Positions 27,924 through 37,187 are shown, counted from the first letter of the stretch. The stretch is 64,000 nt of DNA from Dactylosporangium sp. AC04546 (GCF_022095675.1 NZ_JAHYSG010000060.1:10593-74592), one strand, 5' to 3'. Notes: generated by a model from the letters alone, not told the origin. Program-made: numbers and translations.

Positions 27924-30386
27924 ATGACGACCACCACGTCGGCGCCGGCGGGTCTCACCACGGCCCGGGCCGCCGAGATCCGGTCCACGGCGGGGCGCAA
28001 CGAGCTGCCGGCGGCGCGGCCGCCGTCGATCGCCGGGCGGATCGCCGCCCAGCTGCGGGACCCGCTCATCGTCGTCCTGCTCGCCGCGATGGTCGTGACG
28101 GCCGTCCTGCGCGACCTGCCCGACCTGGCGGTCATCGCCCTCGTCGTCGTCCTCAACACCACGATCGGCGTGGTCCAGGAGGTCCGCGCCGACCGGGCCG
28201 TCGCCGCGCTGCGGCGCATGGCGGCGCCCCACGCGCGGGTCCGCCGCGACGGCGCCGACGTCGTGCTGCCGGCGGCCGAGCTGGTGCCCGGCGACGTCGT
28301 GCGGGTCGAGGCCGGCGACGTCGTCCCGGCCGACCTGCGCGTCGCCGAGGCCGTGCGGCTCACCGCCGACGAGTCGGCGCTCACCGGCGAGTCGATGACC
28401 GTGTCGCGGGCCGCCGGCGACGAGCTGTCCGCCGGGACGGTCACCGCCACCGGCCGGGCCGTCGGCGTGGTCGTTCGGACCGGCACCGACAGCGCCCTGG
28501 GCCGCATCGCCGCGCTCGTCGCCGGCCAGCCCCGCCGGGCCACCCCGCTGCAGCGGCGCCTCGCCGGGCTCGGCAAGGTCCTCGCCGCCGTCGCGGTCAC
28601 CCTGTCGGCGGTCGTCTTCGCCGTCGGCGTGCTACGCGGCCAGCCGGTCACCGAGATGCTGCTCGCCGCGGTCAGCCTCACCGTCGCCGCGGTGCCCGAG
28701 TCGCTGCCCGCCGTCGTCACCCTCGCGCTGGCCCTCGGCGCGCACCGGATGGCGCGCCGCTCGGCGATCGTGCGTCGGCTCCCCACCGTCGAGACGCTCG
28801 GCTCGGTCACCGTGCTGGCGACCGACAAGACCGGCACCCTCACCGAGGGCCTCATGAGCGTCGAGCGGTTCGTGCTGCCGGACGGGGCGGACATCACGTT
28901 CACCGGCCGCGGCTACGACCCGCGCGGTACCGCCGAGCCGGCCCCCGGCCCCGACGGCCTGGAGCTGGCCCGGGCCCTGGTGCTGTGCACCGACGCCGGC
29001 CTCGCCACCGGCGACGACGGCACCTGGACCCCGGTCGGCGACCCGATGGAGGCCGCACTGCTCACCGCCGCCGGCCGCTGCGGCGTCGGCGTCGCGCTCC
29101 GCGACCGCTACGAGCGCGTCGACGAGGTGCCGTTCGACGCCGAGCGCCGCCGGATGACCACCGTCCACGCCGACCCCGCCGGCGGCTACCTGGTCGTCGT
29201 CAAGGGCGCCCCGGACGCGCTGCTGACCGGCGACGAGCTCGGCGCCGCGCAGCTGGCCGACGACGGCTACCGCGTCCTGGCCGTCGCCACCGCCCACCAC
29301 GACGAGCTGCCGGCCCACGACCGCCTCGAGGACGGGCTGCGCCTGCTCGGCCTCGTCGCCCTCACCGACCCGGTCCGCGAGGCGGCGCCGGCGACCGTGG
29401 CCGCGTTCCACGCCGCCGGCATCCGGCCGATCCTCATCACCGGCGACCACCCGGCCACCGCGACGGCGGTCGCCGCGCGGGTCGGCCTGGTCCGCGCCGG
29501 CGACGACCCGGCCGCGGCCGTCTACGCCCGCACCCGCCCCGAGGAGAAGCTCACCATCATCCGGCGGCTGCAGCGCGACGGCCACGTCGTGGCGATGACC
29601 GGCGACGGCGTGAACGACGCGCCCGCGCTGCGGCGGGCCGACATCGGCGTCGCGATGGGCCGCGGCGGTACCGAAGCCGCCCGGCAGGCCGCCGACCTGG
29701 TGCTCGCCGACGACGACCTGGCCACCATCGGCACCGCGATCCGGGAGGGGCGGCGCATCTACGCCAACATCCGCCGGTTCCTGGTGTACGCCCTGGCCGG
29801 CGGCGTCGCCGAGATCCTCGTCATGCTCGCCGGGCCGTGGCTGGGCCTGGCGGTGCCGCTGCTGCCCGCGCAGATCCTGTGGATCAACATGATCACCCAC
29901 GGCCTGCCGGGCGTCGCCCTCGGCGGCGAGCCGGCGACCCCGGACCTGATGCGCCGCCCGCCCCGCCGGCCCGACCAGGCCGTCCTCGGCGGGCTGACCG
30001 GGCGCATCGCGCTCATCGGCGCGCTCATCACCGCCACCGTCCTCGGCACGGCCCTGTGGACGGCCCACGCCGGCGGTCCCTGGCAGACCGTGCTGTTCGT
30101 GACGCTGGGCCTGGCGCAGCTCGGGGTGGCCCTCGCCCTGCGGGTGCGGGCCGGCCGGGCCCGCAACCGCAGCCTGGACGCCGCCGTCGCGCTGTCGCTG
30201 CTGCTCCAGGTGGCCGCGGTGTGGCTGCCGCCGCTGCGGGACCTGCTCGGCACCGAACCGCTGACGCTGGTCCAGCTGGGCGCGTGCGCGCTCGCGGCGG
30301 CGGTGCCCGGGGCGATCACGGCCCTTGTGGCCCGCCGGCCCGGGACGAACGGCCCTGCACCCGCCGCCCGCGAGGCGGTCGAATGA
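27924..30386 (+). CDS. Cation-transporting P-type ATPase, CtpF/Ca-ATPase-like (P2)
   Basis: An 820-residue membrane pump. The actuator motif is LTGESMT; the phosphorylation site DKTGTLTEG lies near residue 302; the nucleotide/hinge motifs KGAPDAL and TGDGVNDAPAL near residue 558 are intact. The P-x-x-P motif in TM4 reads VPESLPAVVT, as in P2-type pumps. About ten hydrophobic segments are seen. The N-terminal cation-ATPase region resembles shortened P2 pumps. CtpF is a DosR-regulon member in mycobacteria, and the box 35 bp upstream supports the same logic here. The transported ion is uncertain. Confidence 0.9.
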   Translation: MTTTTSAPAGLTTARAAEIRSTAGRNELPAARPPSIAGRIAAQLRDPLIVVLLAAMVVTAVLRDLPDLAVIALVVVLNTTIGVVQEVRADRAVAALRRMAAPHARVRRDGADVVLPAAELVPGDVVRVEAGDVVPADLRVAEAVRLTADESALTGESMTVSRAAGDELSAGTVTATGRAVGVVVRTGTDSALGRIAALVAGQPRRATPLQRRLAGLGKVLAAVAVTLSAVVFAVGVLRGQPVTEMLLAAVSLTVAAVPESLPAVVTLALALGAHRMARRSAIVRRLPTVETLGSVTVLATDKTGTLTEGLMSVERFVLPDGADITFTGRGYDPRGTAEPAPGPDGLELARALVLCTDAGLATGDDGTWTPVGDPMEAALLTAAGRCGVGVALRDRYERVDEVPFDAERRRMTTVHADPAGGYLVVVKGAPDALLTGDELGAAQLADDGYRVLAVATAHHDELPAHDRLEDGLRLLGLVALTDPVREAAPATVAAFHAAGIRPILITGDHPATATAVAARVGLVRAGDDPAAAVYARTRPEEKLTIIRRLQRDGHVVAMTGDGVNDAPALRRADIGVAMGRGGTEAARQAADLVLADDDLATIGTAIREGRRIYANIRRFLVYALAGGVAEILVMLAGPWLGLAVPLLPAQILWINMITHGLPGVALGGEPATPDLMRRPPRRPDQAVLGGLTGRIALIGALITATVLGTALWTAHAGGPWQTVLFVTLGLAQLGVALALRVRAGRARNRSLDAAVALSLLLQVAAVWLPPLRDLLGTEPLTLVQLGACALAAAVPGAITALVARRPGTNGPAPAAREAVE

Positions 30387-30433
30387 TCACAAGCGGTTGA
30401 TCTCCGCGACGGTACAGCGAAGGGACGGCAACG

Positions 30434-30748
30434 ATGTCTCGCACACACCACGAGGTCGACGTCACCGTGCAGGTCCAGCACGGCATGGGCCAGCGGGTGC
30501 AGGGCTACGCCCGGGAGAAGGTCGCCGCGGCGATCGGGCACACGGGCACGCCGGTGTTGTTCGCCCGGGTCCGCCTCGACCGGATCGGCAACCCCGCCGC
30601 GACCCGGCCGGTGACGGCCCGCGCCGAGATCGACCTGAACGGCCGCGTGCTGCACGCCGAGGCCCACGCCGACACCCCGTACGAGGCCGTGGACCTGTTG
30701 CAGGACCACCTGCTGGCCCAGATGGAGCGCCGCACCACCGTCCGCTGA
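30434..30748 (+). CDS. Short HPF/RaiA-like ribosome hibernation protein
   Basis: A 104-residue protein with the beta-alpha-beta pattern of the ribosome hibernation family: VDVTVQVQHGMGQRVQGYAR, FARVRLDRIGN, TARAEIDLNGRVLHAEA and DTPYEAVDLLQDHLLAQMER. It has only the N-terminal ribosome-binding domain and lacks the C-terminal dimerisation domain of long HPF. AAGGGA precedes the ATG. A dormancy-associated translation inhibitor of this type (Rv0079) belongs to the mycobacterial DosR regulon. It probably blocks the decoding centre during energy stress. Confidence 0.75.
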   Translation: MSRTHHEVDVTVQVQHGMGQRVQGYAREKVAAAIGHTGTPVLFARVRLDRIGNPAATRPVTARAEIDLNGRVLHAEAHADTPYEAVDLLQDHLLAQMERRTTVR

Positions 30749-30763
30749 CCGCGTGCGACCTAT

Positions 30764-30800
30764 GGCGGGGCAGGTCCGGGACTTCCGGCCCTGCCCCGCC
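30764..30800 (+). terminator. Hairpin carrying a box in its loop, between HPF-like and SHOCT genes
   Basis: Eleven-bp arms GGCGGGGCAGG and complement enclose the box GGGACTTCCGGCCC (30778-30791). It lies 15 bp after the HPF-like stop, and the box ends 35 bp before the next start at 30827, the same geometry as at 27860. Confidence 0.65.
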
Positions 30801-30826
30801 GCCGTCGCGGGCGGGACGCTGGAACC

Positions 30827-31057
30827 ATGATGTGGTATCCGCACAGCATGACCGGCCTGTCGGTGACCGGCCTGCTCTTCGTCCTGCTGCTCATCGCGGC
30901 CGTGGTCGCGGTGGCGGTTGCTGCCCGCACACGACCGGCCGCCGGGCCCGAGTCGGTCCTCGCCGAGCGCTACGCGCGAGGTGAGATCGACGACAAGGAA
31001 TACGAGCACCGGCTGGCCGTGCTGCGGGCCGAGGTCACGGCTCCGCGATCTCGATGA
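30827..31057 (+). CDS. Small membrane protein with SHOCT domain
   Basis: A 76-residue protein. One membrane helix (GLLFVLLLIAAVVAVAVAA) near residues 16-34 is followed by a SHOCT motif, SVLAERYARGEIDDKEYEHR, that is very typical for short C-terminal oligomerisation domains. The last 23 bp overlap the 3' end of the convergent nitroreductase gene. A box lies 35 bp upstream inside a hairpin. The role is unknown; small membrane proteins of this type recur in this island. Confidence 0.75.
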   Translation: MMWYPHSMTGLSVTGLLFVLLLIAAVVAVAVAARTRPAAGPESVLAERYARGEIDDKEYEHRLAVLRAEVTAPRSR

Positions 31058-32009
31058 CCTGCTCGGCCGGCAGGCGCGGCGTGTGCGGCGGGCCCGCGTG
31101 GTCCGGGTCGGCGACGCCGAGGCGCAGCACCAGGTAGGGGTAGCCGGTGTCGGAGAGCATCCGCCGCAGTGCCTGGCGGGTGAAGTCCAGCTCGACCGGG
31201 CTGCTCAGCGGCAGCACCGTCGTGCCGTGCTCGGTCGCGCACAGCCAGACCTCGCCGAGCGCCTCGCCGGCCCGCAGCCACTGCTCGGGCTCGTCGGCGT
31301 CGCCGTAGAGCACCGCGTACGACGCGGCGGTGTCGTGGCCCTCGCCGGCGGCCAGGGAGCCGGTCACGCCGAAGTCGCGCTCGGCCACCGTGGTCAGCGG
31401 CAGCTCGGCCGGCAGGACCGCGTCGGGCACGCCGGAGCCCTCGGGCCGGTCACCGCCGACCCAGGAGGCCGTCTCGGCGCGCATCCGCTCGTCGCGGCGG
31501 TGCGCCTCGTCGGCGTGCTCCACCATCACGGCGAGCTGGAGGACCTCGTCGCGGCGCAGGACGTGCAGCCGCGCCCCGGCCTGGCGGGCCGCGTCGACGA
31601 GCGCCTGGCGCACCCCCGGCGGCACCGGCTCCGCGCTGACCACCCGGCGATCGGTGTGCCGCACCCGCAGCAGCTGGAGCCGCTGCATGGCGTGCGGGTC
31701 GGCGGGCTCGTGCGCGACGGCCCGCACGACCGCGAGCGGCGCGCCGGCGAGCGCGGCCGGGCGGTCGACCTCGGACGTCCAGCCCTCGGCGGCCAGGCCG
31801 ACGAGCGCGTGGTGCAGCGCGGCGCCGCAGCTGACGAGCATCAGCCGGCCGCTCGGGTCCTGCTCCTGCAGCTGCCGCGCGGGCACGGCGTGCAGCTCCA
31901 GACGGTCGCCCCGCACGACCCAGCGCCACGGCTGCGTGTTGTGCACCGAGGGCGCCAGCCGGGCGGTCTGTGCCGCGCCGACCAGCGCCTGGGTGGCCTG
32001 TTCGGTCAT
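31035..32009 (-). CDS. Acg-family nitroreductase-like protein
   Basis: A 324-residue FMN-fold protein of the Acg/Rv3131 group. The motif APSVHNTQPWRWVV near residue 20 is diagnostic; GRLMLVSCGAALHHALVGL and RRDEVLQLA follow. The C-terminal half contains LRAGEALGEVWLCATEHG and the final RRMLSDTGYPYLVLRLG. Mycobacterial Acg is DosR-regulated and sequesters flavin rather than acting as an efficient nitroreductase, so enzymatic activity is not assured. It is followed upstream by a second paralogue after 16 bp. Confidence 0.85.
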   Translation of the reverse strand: MTEQATQALVGAAQTARLAPSVHNTQPWRWVVRGDRLELHAVPARQLQEQDPSGRLMLVSCGAALHHALVGLAAEGWTSEVDRPAALAGAPLAVVRAVAHEPADPHAMQRLQLLRVRHTDRRVVSAEPVPPGVRQALVDAARQAGARLHVLRRDEVLQLAVMVEHADEAHRRDERMRAETASWVGGDRPEGSGVPDAVLPAELPLTTVAERDFGVTGSLAAGEGHDTAASYAVLYGDADEPEQWLRAGEALGEVWLCATEHGTTVLPLSSPVELDFTRQALRRMLSDTGYPYLVLRLGVADPDHAGPPHTPRLPAEQVIEIAEP

Positions 32010-32025
32010 GTTCCCCACCTCATGG

Positions 32026-33009
32026 TCACGGTTGACCCGGTAGTCCGACAGTATCGGTGCCGGAACGGCGGGTCGACACGGGGACCGGTCCCGCGTCCTG
32101 CTCGGGGTAGCCGACACGCACGGCGATCGCCGGGTGGCCGGCGCCGCCGAGCAGCCGGCGCAGCGCCGCACGCACCGGCTCGACCTCGACCACCTCGCTG
32201 ATCGGCGAGGCCGCCAGCCCGCGCGCGGTGAGCGTGAGCCAGACGTCCGACAGCGCCTCACCGGCGGCGAGCCAGGCCGCGGGCGCCTCGGCGTCGACGG
32301 CGAGCACGAGGTACACCGTGCCCCGATCGGCGCCGGGGCCGGGTCGCAGGGTCGCGGGCGCGGCCGGGTTCAGGTCCCGGGGCGGGACCGGCTGGGAGCC
32401 GGCGGGCACGGTGCTGCGGGCCGACACGCCGTCGCGCTCCTGGCGGGGTCGGGTCGTCCAGGCCAGGATGTCGGCCCGGTACCGGTCGTCGGCGCGCTCC
32501 ACGGCGTTGGCGTGGGCGACGGCCGACGCGAACGCCGCGACCTGGTCGGGCCGCACCACGTGCAGGTGCGTGCCGTGCCGCTCGGCGGCCGCGCCCAGCT
32601 CGGCCAGGACCGACCCGTCCGGGCGGCGGTCGGCGAACGGGCGGCGGTCGGTGCGGCGCCGGTAGATCGCCGCGTAGAGGTCCCGCTCCGCCGGGCCGGG
32701 CGCGCCCTGGCGGATGCGGGCCAGCAGGTCGGGCCGCTCCGCGTCCGGCAGCCGCTCGATGTCCGCCGCGTACCCGGCGGCCCGCAGCGCGACGGTGGCG
32801 TGGTGCAGCGCGGTACCGCAGCTGAGCAGCAGCAGCCGCCCGTCGGGGTCGAGCCCGTCGAGCCGGCGGGCCCGGTCGGCCCACAGCTCGGCGTGCTCGC
32901 CCTCGAGGCGCCACCGCCAGGGCTGGGTGTTGAGGATCGACGGGGCGCGCAGGGCGGCGATCGACGCCTCGGCCAGCTGGTCGATCTCGGCGCGCGGGTG
33001 CTGTGTCAT
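32026..33009 (-). CDS. Acg-family nitroreductase-like protein
   Basis: A 327-residue paralogue. It opens EASIAALRAPSILNTQPWRW and keeps LLLLSCGTALHHATVALRAAG, RRRTDRRPF and WLAAGEALSDVWLTLTARG. ATG 33009 overlaps the adhE stop (ATGA), which couples it translationally to adhE; the operon reads adhE, this gene, then the nitroreductase at 31035. Coupling of a flavoprotein to a fermentative enzyme suggests a redox role during hypoxia, but the partner substrate is unknown. Confidence 0.85.
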   Translation of the reverse strand: MTQHPRAEIDQLAEASIAALRAPSILNTQPWRWRLEGEHAELWADRARRLDGLDPDGRLLLLSCGTALHHATVALRAAGYAADIERLPDAERPDLLARIRQGAPGPAERDLYAAIYRRRTDRRPFADRRPDGSVLAELGAAAERHGTHLHVVRPDQVAAFASAVAHANAVERADDRYRADILAWTTRPRQERDGVSARSTVPAGSQPVPPRDLNPAAPATLRPGPGADRGTVYLVLAVDAEAPAAWLAAGEALSDVWLTLTARGLAASPISEVVEVEPVRAALRRLLGGAGHPAIAVRVGYPEQDAGPVPVSTRRSGTDTVGLPGQP

Positions 33010-35636
33010 GATGCCCTCCGCTGCTCGGTGAGGTGGCCGTAGTAGGCGCCGCGCATGAGCTCGCGCAGGTCGGCGAGCATCGGCATGCGCGGGTTGGCCG
33101 GGGCGCACTGGTCGAGGTAGGCGTTCATGGCCTGCTGCGGCAGGGCGTCCAGGAACGTCGCCTCGTCGACGCCGGCCGCCTGGAACGACGGCTCGATGCC
33201 GACCTCGGCCCGCAGCCGCTCGACCGCCGCCGCGTAGGACTCCACGCCCTCCTCGGGCGTGGCCGCCGGCAGGCCGAGCATGCGGGCGATGTCCTGGTAG
33301 CGCTCCGGGGCGACGTACCGCTCGTACTTGGGCCAGGCGGTCAGCTTCGCCGGCACCGTGCCGTTGTGCCGGATCACGTGCGGCAGCAGGATCGCGTTGG
33401 TCCGCCCGTGCGCGATGTGGAACGTGGCGCCGAGGGTGTGCGCGAGCGAGTGGACGATGCCGAGGAAGGCGTTGCCGAAGGCCATCCCGGCGATCGACCC
33501 GGCGTTGTGCATCTTCTCCCGGGCCACCGGCGCGGCGGCGCCGTCGCGCACGGCGGCCGGCAGGTGCTCGAAGATGAGCCGGATCGCGTGCAGGGCGAGG
33601 CCGTCGGTGTAGTCGCTGGCGTACACCGACACGTACGCCTCGGTCGCGTGGGTGAGGGCGTCGAACCCGCTGTCGGCGGTCACGTTCGGCGGCAGGTCGG
33701 CGGTGAGCGCCGGGTCGACGATCGCCACGCTCGGGGTGAGCGCGTAGTCGGCGAGCGGGTACTTCATGCCGGTCGTCGTGTCGGTGATGACGGCGAACGG
33801 GGTGATCTCGGCGCCGGTGCCCGACGTCGTGGGGACGCACACCAGCCGCGCGAGCCGGCCCAGGGTCGGGAACGTGAAGGCGCGCTTGCGGATGTCGAAG
33901 AACTTCTCCCGCATGTCGGCGAACTCGGTGCCCGGGTGCTCGTAGAGCAGCCACATCACCTTGGCCGCGTCCATCGGCGAGCCGCCGCCGAGGGCGATGA
34001 TGGTGTCGGGCCGGAACTGCCGCATGAGCCCGGCGCCCCGCTCGACGGTCGCCATCGTCGGCTCCGGCTCGACGTCGTCGAGGATCTGCACCGTCACCGG
34101 GTTGGCGCCGCGGCGCAGCACGCCGCGGATGCGGTCGACGTAGCCGAGGCGGGTCATCGTCGGGTCGGTCACGATCGTGACCCGGTGCACGCCGGGCAGG
34201 TCGGCGAGGTAGCGGATCGCGTTGGGCTCGAAGTAGATCCTCGGCGGGACCTTGAACCACTGCAGGTTGTTCGTCCGTCGCCCGACCCGCTTGATGTTGA
34301 GCAGGTTGACCGCCGAGACGTTGCCGGAGACCGAGTTGCGCCCGTAGCTGCCGCAGCCGAGGGTGAGCGAGGGCAGGAACGCGTTGTAGACGTCGCCGAT
34401 GCCGCCCTGCGAGGACGGCGAGTTCCAGATGATCCGCACCGCCTTCACCCGCTGGCCGTACGCCTCGGCGGTGGCCGCGTCGGCCGTGTGGATCACGGCG
34501 CTGTGGCCGAGGCCGTCGAGCTCGACCATCTCCTCGGCGAGCCGGAACCCGTCCTCGCGCGACGCGGCGCGCAGCACGGCGAGCACCGGGCAGAGCTTCT
34601 CCCGGGTGAGCGGCTCCTGCGGCCCGACCGAGCCGACGGGCACCAGGATGACGCTCGTGTCGGCGGGCACCTCGAAGCCGGCCTGCTCGGCGATCCACGT
34701 GGCGGGCCGCCCGACCACGTCCGGGTTGAGCGCACCGCCCGGCCCGCCGAAGATGCACCGCTCCAGCTGCTGGCGCTGCGCCGGGGTGGCGACGTGGGCG
34801 TGCAGCCGCGCGAAGACGGCCAGGGCCTCCTCGGCGATCTCCTCGTCGAGGATGACGGCCTGCTCCGACGCGCAGATCATGCCGTTGTCGAAGGTCTTGG
34901 ACACGACGATGTCGTGGACGGCGCGCACGACGTCGGCGGTGCGCTCGACGTAGGCGGGCACGTTGCCGGGGCCGACGCCGAGGGCGGGCTTGCCGGCCGA
35001 GTAGGCGGCCCGGACCATGCCGCTGCCGCCGGTGGCGAGGATGACCGCCACGCCGGGGTGGCGCATGAGCGCCTGGGTCGCCTCGATCGACGGCGCCTCG
35101 ACCCACTGGACGCAGTGCCGCGGCGCGCCGGCGGCGATCGCGGCGTCGCGGACGACGCGGGCCGCCTCGGCGCTGCACCGCTGCGCGGCCGGGTGGAAGG
35201 CGAACACGACCGGGTTGCGGGTCTTCAGGGCGATGAGGGCCTTGAAGATCGTGGTCGAGGTCGGGTTCGTCACCGGGGTGACCGCGCAGACCACGCCGAC
35301 GGGCTCGGCGATCTCGACGATCCCGTCGATGTCGTCGCGGGACACCACGCCGACGGTGCGCAGCCCGTCGAGGCTGTGCGCGATGTGCTCCGAGGCGAAG
35401 ACGTTCTTGACCGCCTTGTCCTCGAAGACGCCGCGGCCGGTCTCCTCGATCGCCAGCTCGGCGAGGCGGCCGTGCTGGCTGAGCGCGGCGACGGACGCCT
35501 TCTTGACGATGTGGTCGATCTGCTCCTGGCTGAGGTCCGCGTAGCCGTCCAGCGCCCGTGCGGCCTGGCCCACCAGCCGGTCGATCGCCGCTGCGGGTGC
35601 CTCCACGGTGACGTCCAGGATCGGGGCGGCGGTCAC
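33006..35636 (-). CDS. adhE: Bifunctional acetaldehyde-CoA/alcohol dehydrogenase
   Basis: About 876 residues; reduces acetyl-CoA to acetaldehyde and then ethanol, using two NADH. The N-terminal aldehyde dehydrogenase half has the catalytic Cys in FDNGMICASEQAVI and the GxGxxP-like GVGPGNVPAYV. The C-terminal iron alcohol dehydrogenase half has GGGSPMDAAK, TTSGTGAEITPF, THATEAYVSVYASD and the iron ligands in IVHSLAHTLGATFHIAHGR. GTG 35636 is chosen for the GAGGG 11 nt upstream; GTGs at 35645 and 35654 are in-frame alternatives. Together with PFL it closes a redox-balanced ethanol route. Confidence 0.95.
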   Translation of the reverse strand: MTAAPILDVTVEAPAAAIDRLVGQAARALDGYADLSQEQIDHIVKKASVAALSQHGRLAELAIEETGRGVFEDKAVKNVFASEHIAHSLDGLRTVGVVSRDDIDGIVEIAEPVGVVCAVTPVTNPTSTTIFKALIALKTRNPVVFAFHPAAQRCSAEAARVVRDAAIAAGAPRHCVQWVEAPSIEATQALMRHPGVAVILATGGSGMVRAAYSAGKPALGVGPGNVPAYVERTADVVRAVHDIVVSKTFDNGMICASEQAVILDEEIAEEALAVFARLHAHVATPAQRQQLERCIFGGPGGALNPDVVGRPATWIAEQAGFEVPADTSVILVPVGSVGPQEPLTREKLCPVLAVLRAASREDGFRLAEEMVELDGLGHSAVIHTADAATAEAYGQRVKAVRIIWNSPSSQGGIGDVYNAFLPSLTLGCGSYGRNSVSGNVSAVNLLNIKRVGRRTNNLQWFKVPPRIYFEPNAIRYLADLPGVHRVTIVTDPTMTRLGYVDRIRGVLRRGANPVTVQILDDVEPEPTMATVERGAGLMRQFRPDTIIALGGGSPMDAAKVMWLLYEHPGTEFADMREKFFDIRKRAFTFPTLGRLARLVCVPTTSGTGAEITPFAVITDTTTGMKYPLADYALTPSVAIVDPALTADLPPNVTADSGFDALTHATEAYVSVYASDYTDGLALHAIRLIFEHLPAAVRDGAAAPVAREKMHNAGSIAGMAFGNAFLGIVHSLAHTLGATFHIAHGRTNAILLPHVIRHNGTVPAKLTAWPKYERYVAPERYQDIARMLGLPAATPEEGVESYAAAVERLRAEVGIEPSFQAAGVDEATFLDALPQQAMNAYLDQCAPANPRMPMLADLRELMRGAYYGHLTEQRRAS

Positions 35637-35707
35637 GATGATCACATCCCTCACGAGTGGTGTGGCGCCGACACCTCCACCCTCGCCGACCCGTCCGCCC
35701 GGACCCA

Positions 35708-35744
35708 GGGTTCGACGGCCCCGGGACCGGGTGCCGAAAGTCCT
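35708..35744. promoter_or_regulatory. Two box-like sites upstream of adhE
   Basis: GGGTTCGACGGCCC (35708-35721) and GTGCCGAAAGTCCT (35731-35744, complement AGGACTTTCGGCAC) precede the adhE start by about 70-110 bp. The second is the better match. Confidence 0.5.
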
Positions 35745-35749
35745 GTCGT

Positions 35750-35789
35750 GACCTTACGGTTGCCGATATGCATCGGTAACCGTAAGGTC
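35750..35789. promoter_or_regulatory. Long palindrome before padR, probable PadR operator
   Basis: Arms of 18 bp (GACCTTACGGTTGCCGAT and a complement with one mismatch) around a central ATGC end 6 bp before the padR start. PadR proteins commonly repress their own genes from such ATGC-centred dyads, so autoregulation is likely. Confidence 0.7.
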
Positions 35790-35795
35790 AACGCC

Positions 35796-36134
35796 ATGGC
35801 TGCCATGCGGGAACCCACGTTCCTCATCCTGACCGCCCTCGCACCCGGGGCGTTGCACGGCTACGGGCTCATGCAGGAGGTCGGCGAGCTGTCCCGCGGA
35901 GCGGTGGTGCTCGGGGCCGGGACGCTCTACGGGGCCCTCGACCGGCTCGCCGAGCAGGGGCTCATCGCCGTCGACCGGGAGGAGGCCGTGGACGGGCGGC
36001 TGCGCCGGTACTACCGGCTGACCGACGACGGCGCCGCCGCCCTCGCCGCCGAGGCGGAGCGGCTGCGGCGGCACGCCTCCGCCGCGGACGCGGGGCTGCG
36101 GCGTCGCGGCAACCCCGGCGCGGTGACCGCATGA
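35796..36134 (+). CDS. PadR-family transcriptional regulator
   Basis: A 112-residue winged-helix repressor. REPTFLILTALAPGALHGYG starts the DNA-binding domain; GAGTLYGALDRLAEQGLI and RRYYRLTDDGAAALAAEA are the recognition helix and wing. ATG 35796 is used; ATG 35805 is in frame. The gene ends in an ATGA overlap with a membrane-protein gene, the usual arrangement in which PadR controls a downstream membrane partner. A long dyad covers its promoter. The C-terminal helix is short, as in PadR subfamily 2. Confidence 0.9.
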   Translation: MAAMREPTFLILTALAPGALHGYGLMQEVGELSRGAVVLGAGTLYGALDRLAEQGLIAVDREEAVDGRLRRYYRLTDDGAAALAAEAERLRRHASAADAGLRRRGNPGAVTA

Positions 36135-37171
36135 ACCACGCGCTGCGCCGCCGGTACGGGCGGCTGATGCTGGCCTATCCGCGCGCCTACCGCCGCGAGC
36201 ACGGGGCCGAGATCGTCACCACGCTCATGGACGCCGCCGGGCCCGGCAGGGAGCGGCCGACCGCCGGGGAGGTCCGCGACCTGCTGCTGGGCGGGCTGCG
36301 GCAGCGCTTCCGGCTGCCGGTCGGGCGGCTCATGATGCTCGCCGCGGTGCTGACCGCGCTCACCGGCGGGGCGCTCGGCGCCGCCGCCGGGTCGGCGGCG
36401 GGCTGGGCCACGCGGGCGGCGGCGCCCCCCACCGACGCGGCCGTCGCCGAGGTCGCCGGGCTGGCGGTGGGCGGGTCCACCTGGACCTACATCTCGCGGC
36501 AGCCGGAGGCGTACGGGCTGCGGTACCAGATCATGGCCGGCCTGCCGACGTCGGACGTCCCGTGGTCGGCCGAGCAGAGCGCGGCCCGGCTGGAGGCCGC
36601 GGGCTGGCGCGTCTACCCGGCGGTGACGGGGACGACGGACATCACCTACATGGACGCGGACGGCGCCACGACCCGCACCGCCCGCACGACGGCGCTGTTC
36701 GCGCAGCGCGACGGGATCCTGATCGACGTCTCCGCCGTGGGGTCCCGGGACGGCGGCGACGATCTCGCGCTGCACGTCGTGCCCGCCGAGCCCGCACCGG
36801 TCCTGCCGCTGACGCTGCTCGGCGCGGCGCTCGGCCTGGTCGGCGGCTGGCTGCTCGTGGCGCGGCTCGGGTACCGGCTGCGCCGGGCCCGGCCCTGGCA
36901 GCGGGCCGCGATCGGCAACCTCGCGGGCGCGGCCTGGCTGCTGCTCGCGCTGCCGTCGATCGGCGTCTACTACCTCGCCTGGCGGACCGTCTCCGGGCTG
37001 GCGCACAGCAGCGTGCAGCTGAGCCCGGCCGCGTACAACGGCTACGTCTACGATCTCGGCCTGAACCCGTTCGCCGCGGCCGGGCTGCCCCTCGCGGCGG
37101 TCGTCGTCGTGCTGGCGCTCGCGGCCCGCCCGCGCCCGCCGGTGCCGGATCAGCCTGACGTGGCGAGGTAG
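36131..37171 (+). CDS. Multi-span membrane protein co-transcribed with padR
   Basis: A 346-residue protein. The N-terminal 60 residues are cytosolic and match the start of many PadR-linked membrane proteins (RRYGRLMLAYPRAYRREHGA, with AEIVTTLMD). A hydrophobic helix near residues 65-95, a soluble extracytoplasmic region (residues ~100-215), and three more hydrophobic stretches in the C-terminal third follow. No transporter motif is seen. Translational coupling to padR suggests it is the regulated output. Function unknown. Confidence 0.75.
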   Translation: MNHALRRRYGRLMLAYPRAYRREHGAEIVTTLMDAAGPGRERPTAGEVRDLLLGGLRQRFRLPVGRLMMLAAVLTALTGGALGAAAGSAAGWATRAAAPPTDAAVAEVAGLAVGGSTWTYISRQPEAYGLRYQIMAGLPTSDVPWSAEQSAARLEAAGWRVYPAVTGTTDITYMDADGATTRTARTTALFAQRDGILIDVSAVGSRDGGDDLALHVVPAEPAPVLPLTLLGAALGLVGGWLLVARLGYRLRRARPWQRAAIGNLAGAAWLLLALPSIGVYYLAWRTVSGLAHSSVQLSPAAYNGYVYDLGLNPFAAAGLPLAAVVVVLALAARPRPPVPDQPDVAR

Positions 37172-37187
37172 CGCAGGGACTCGCGGG

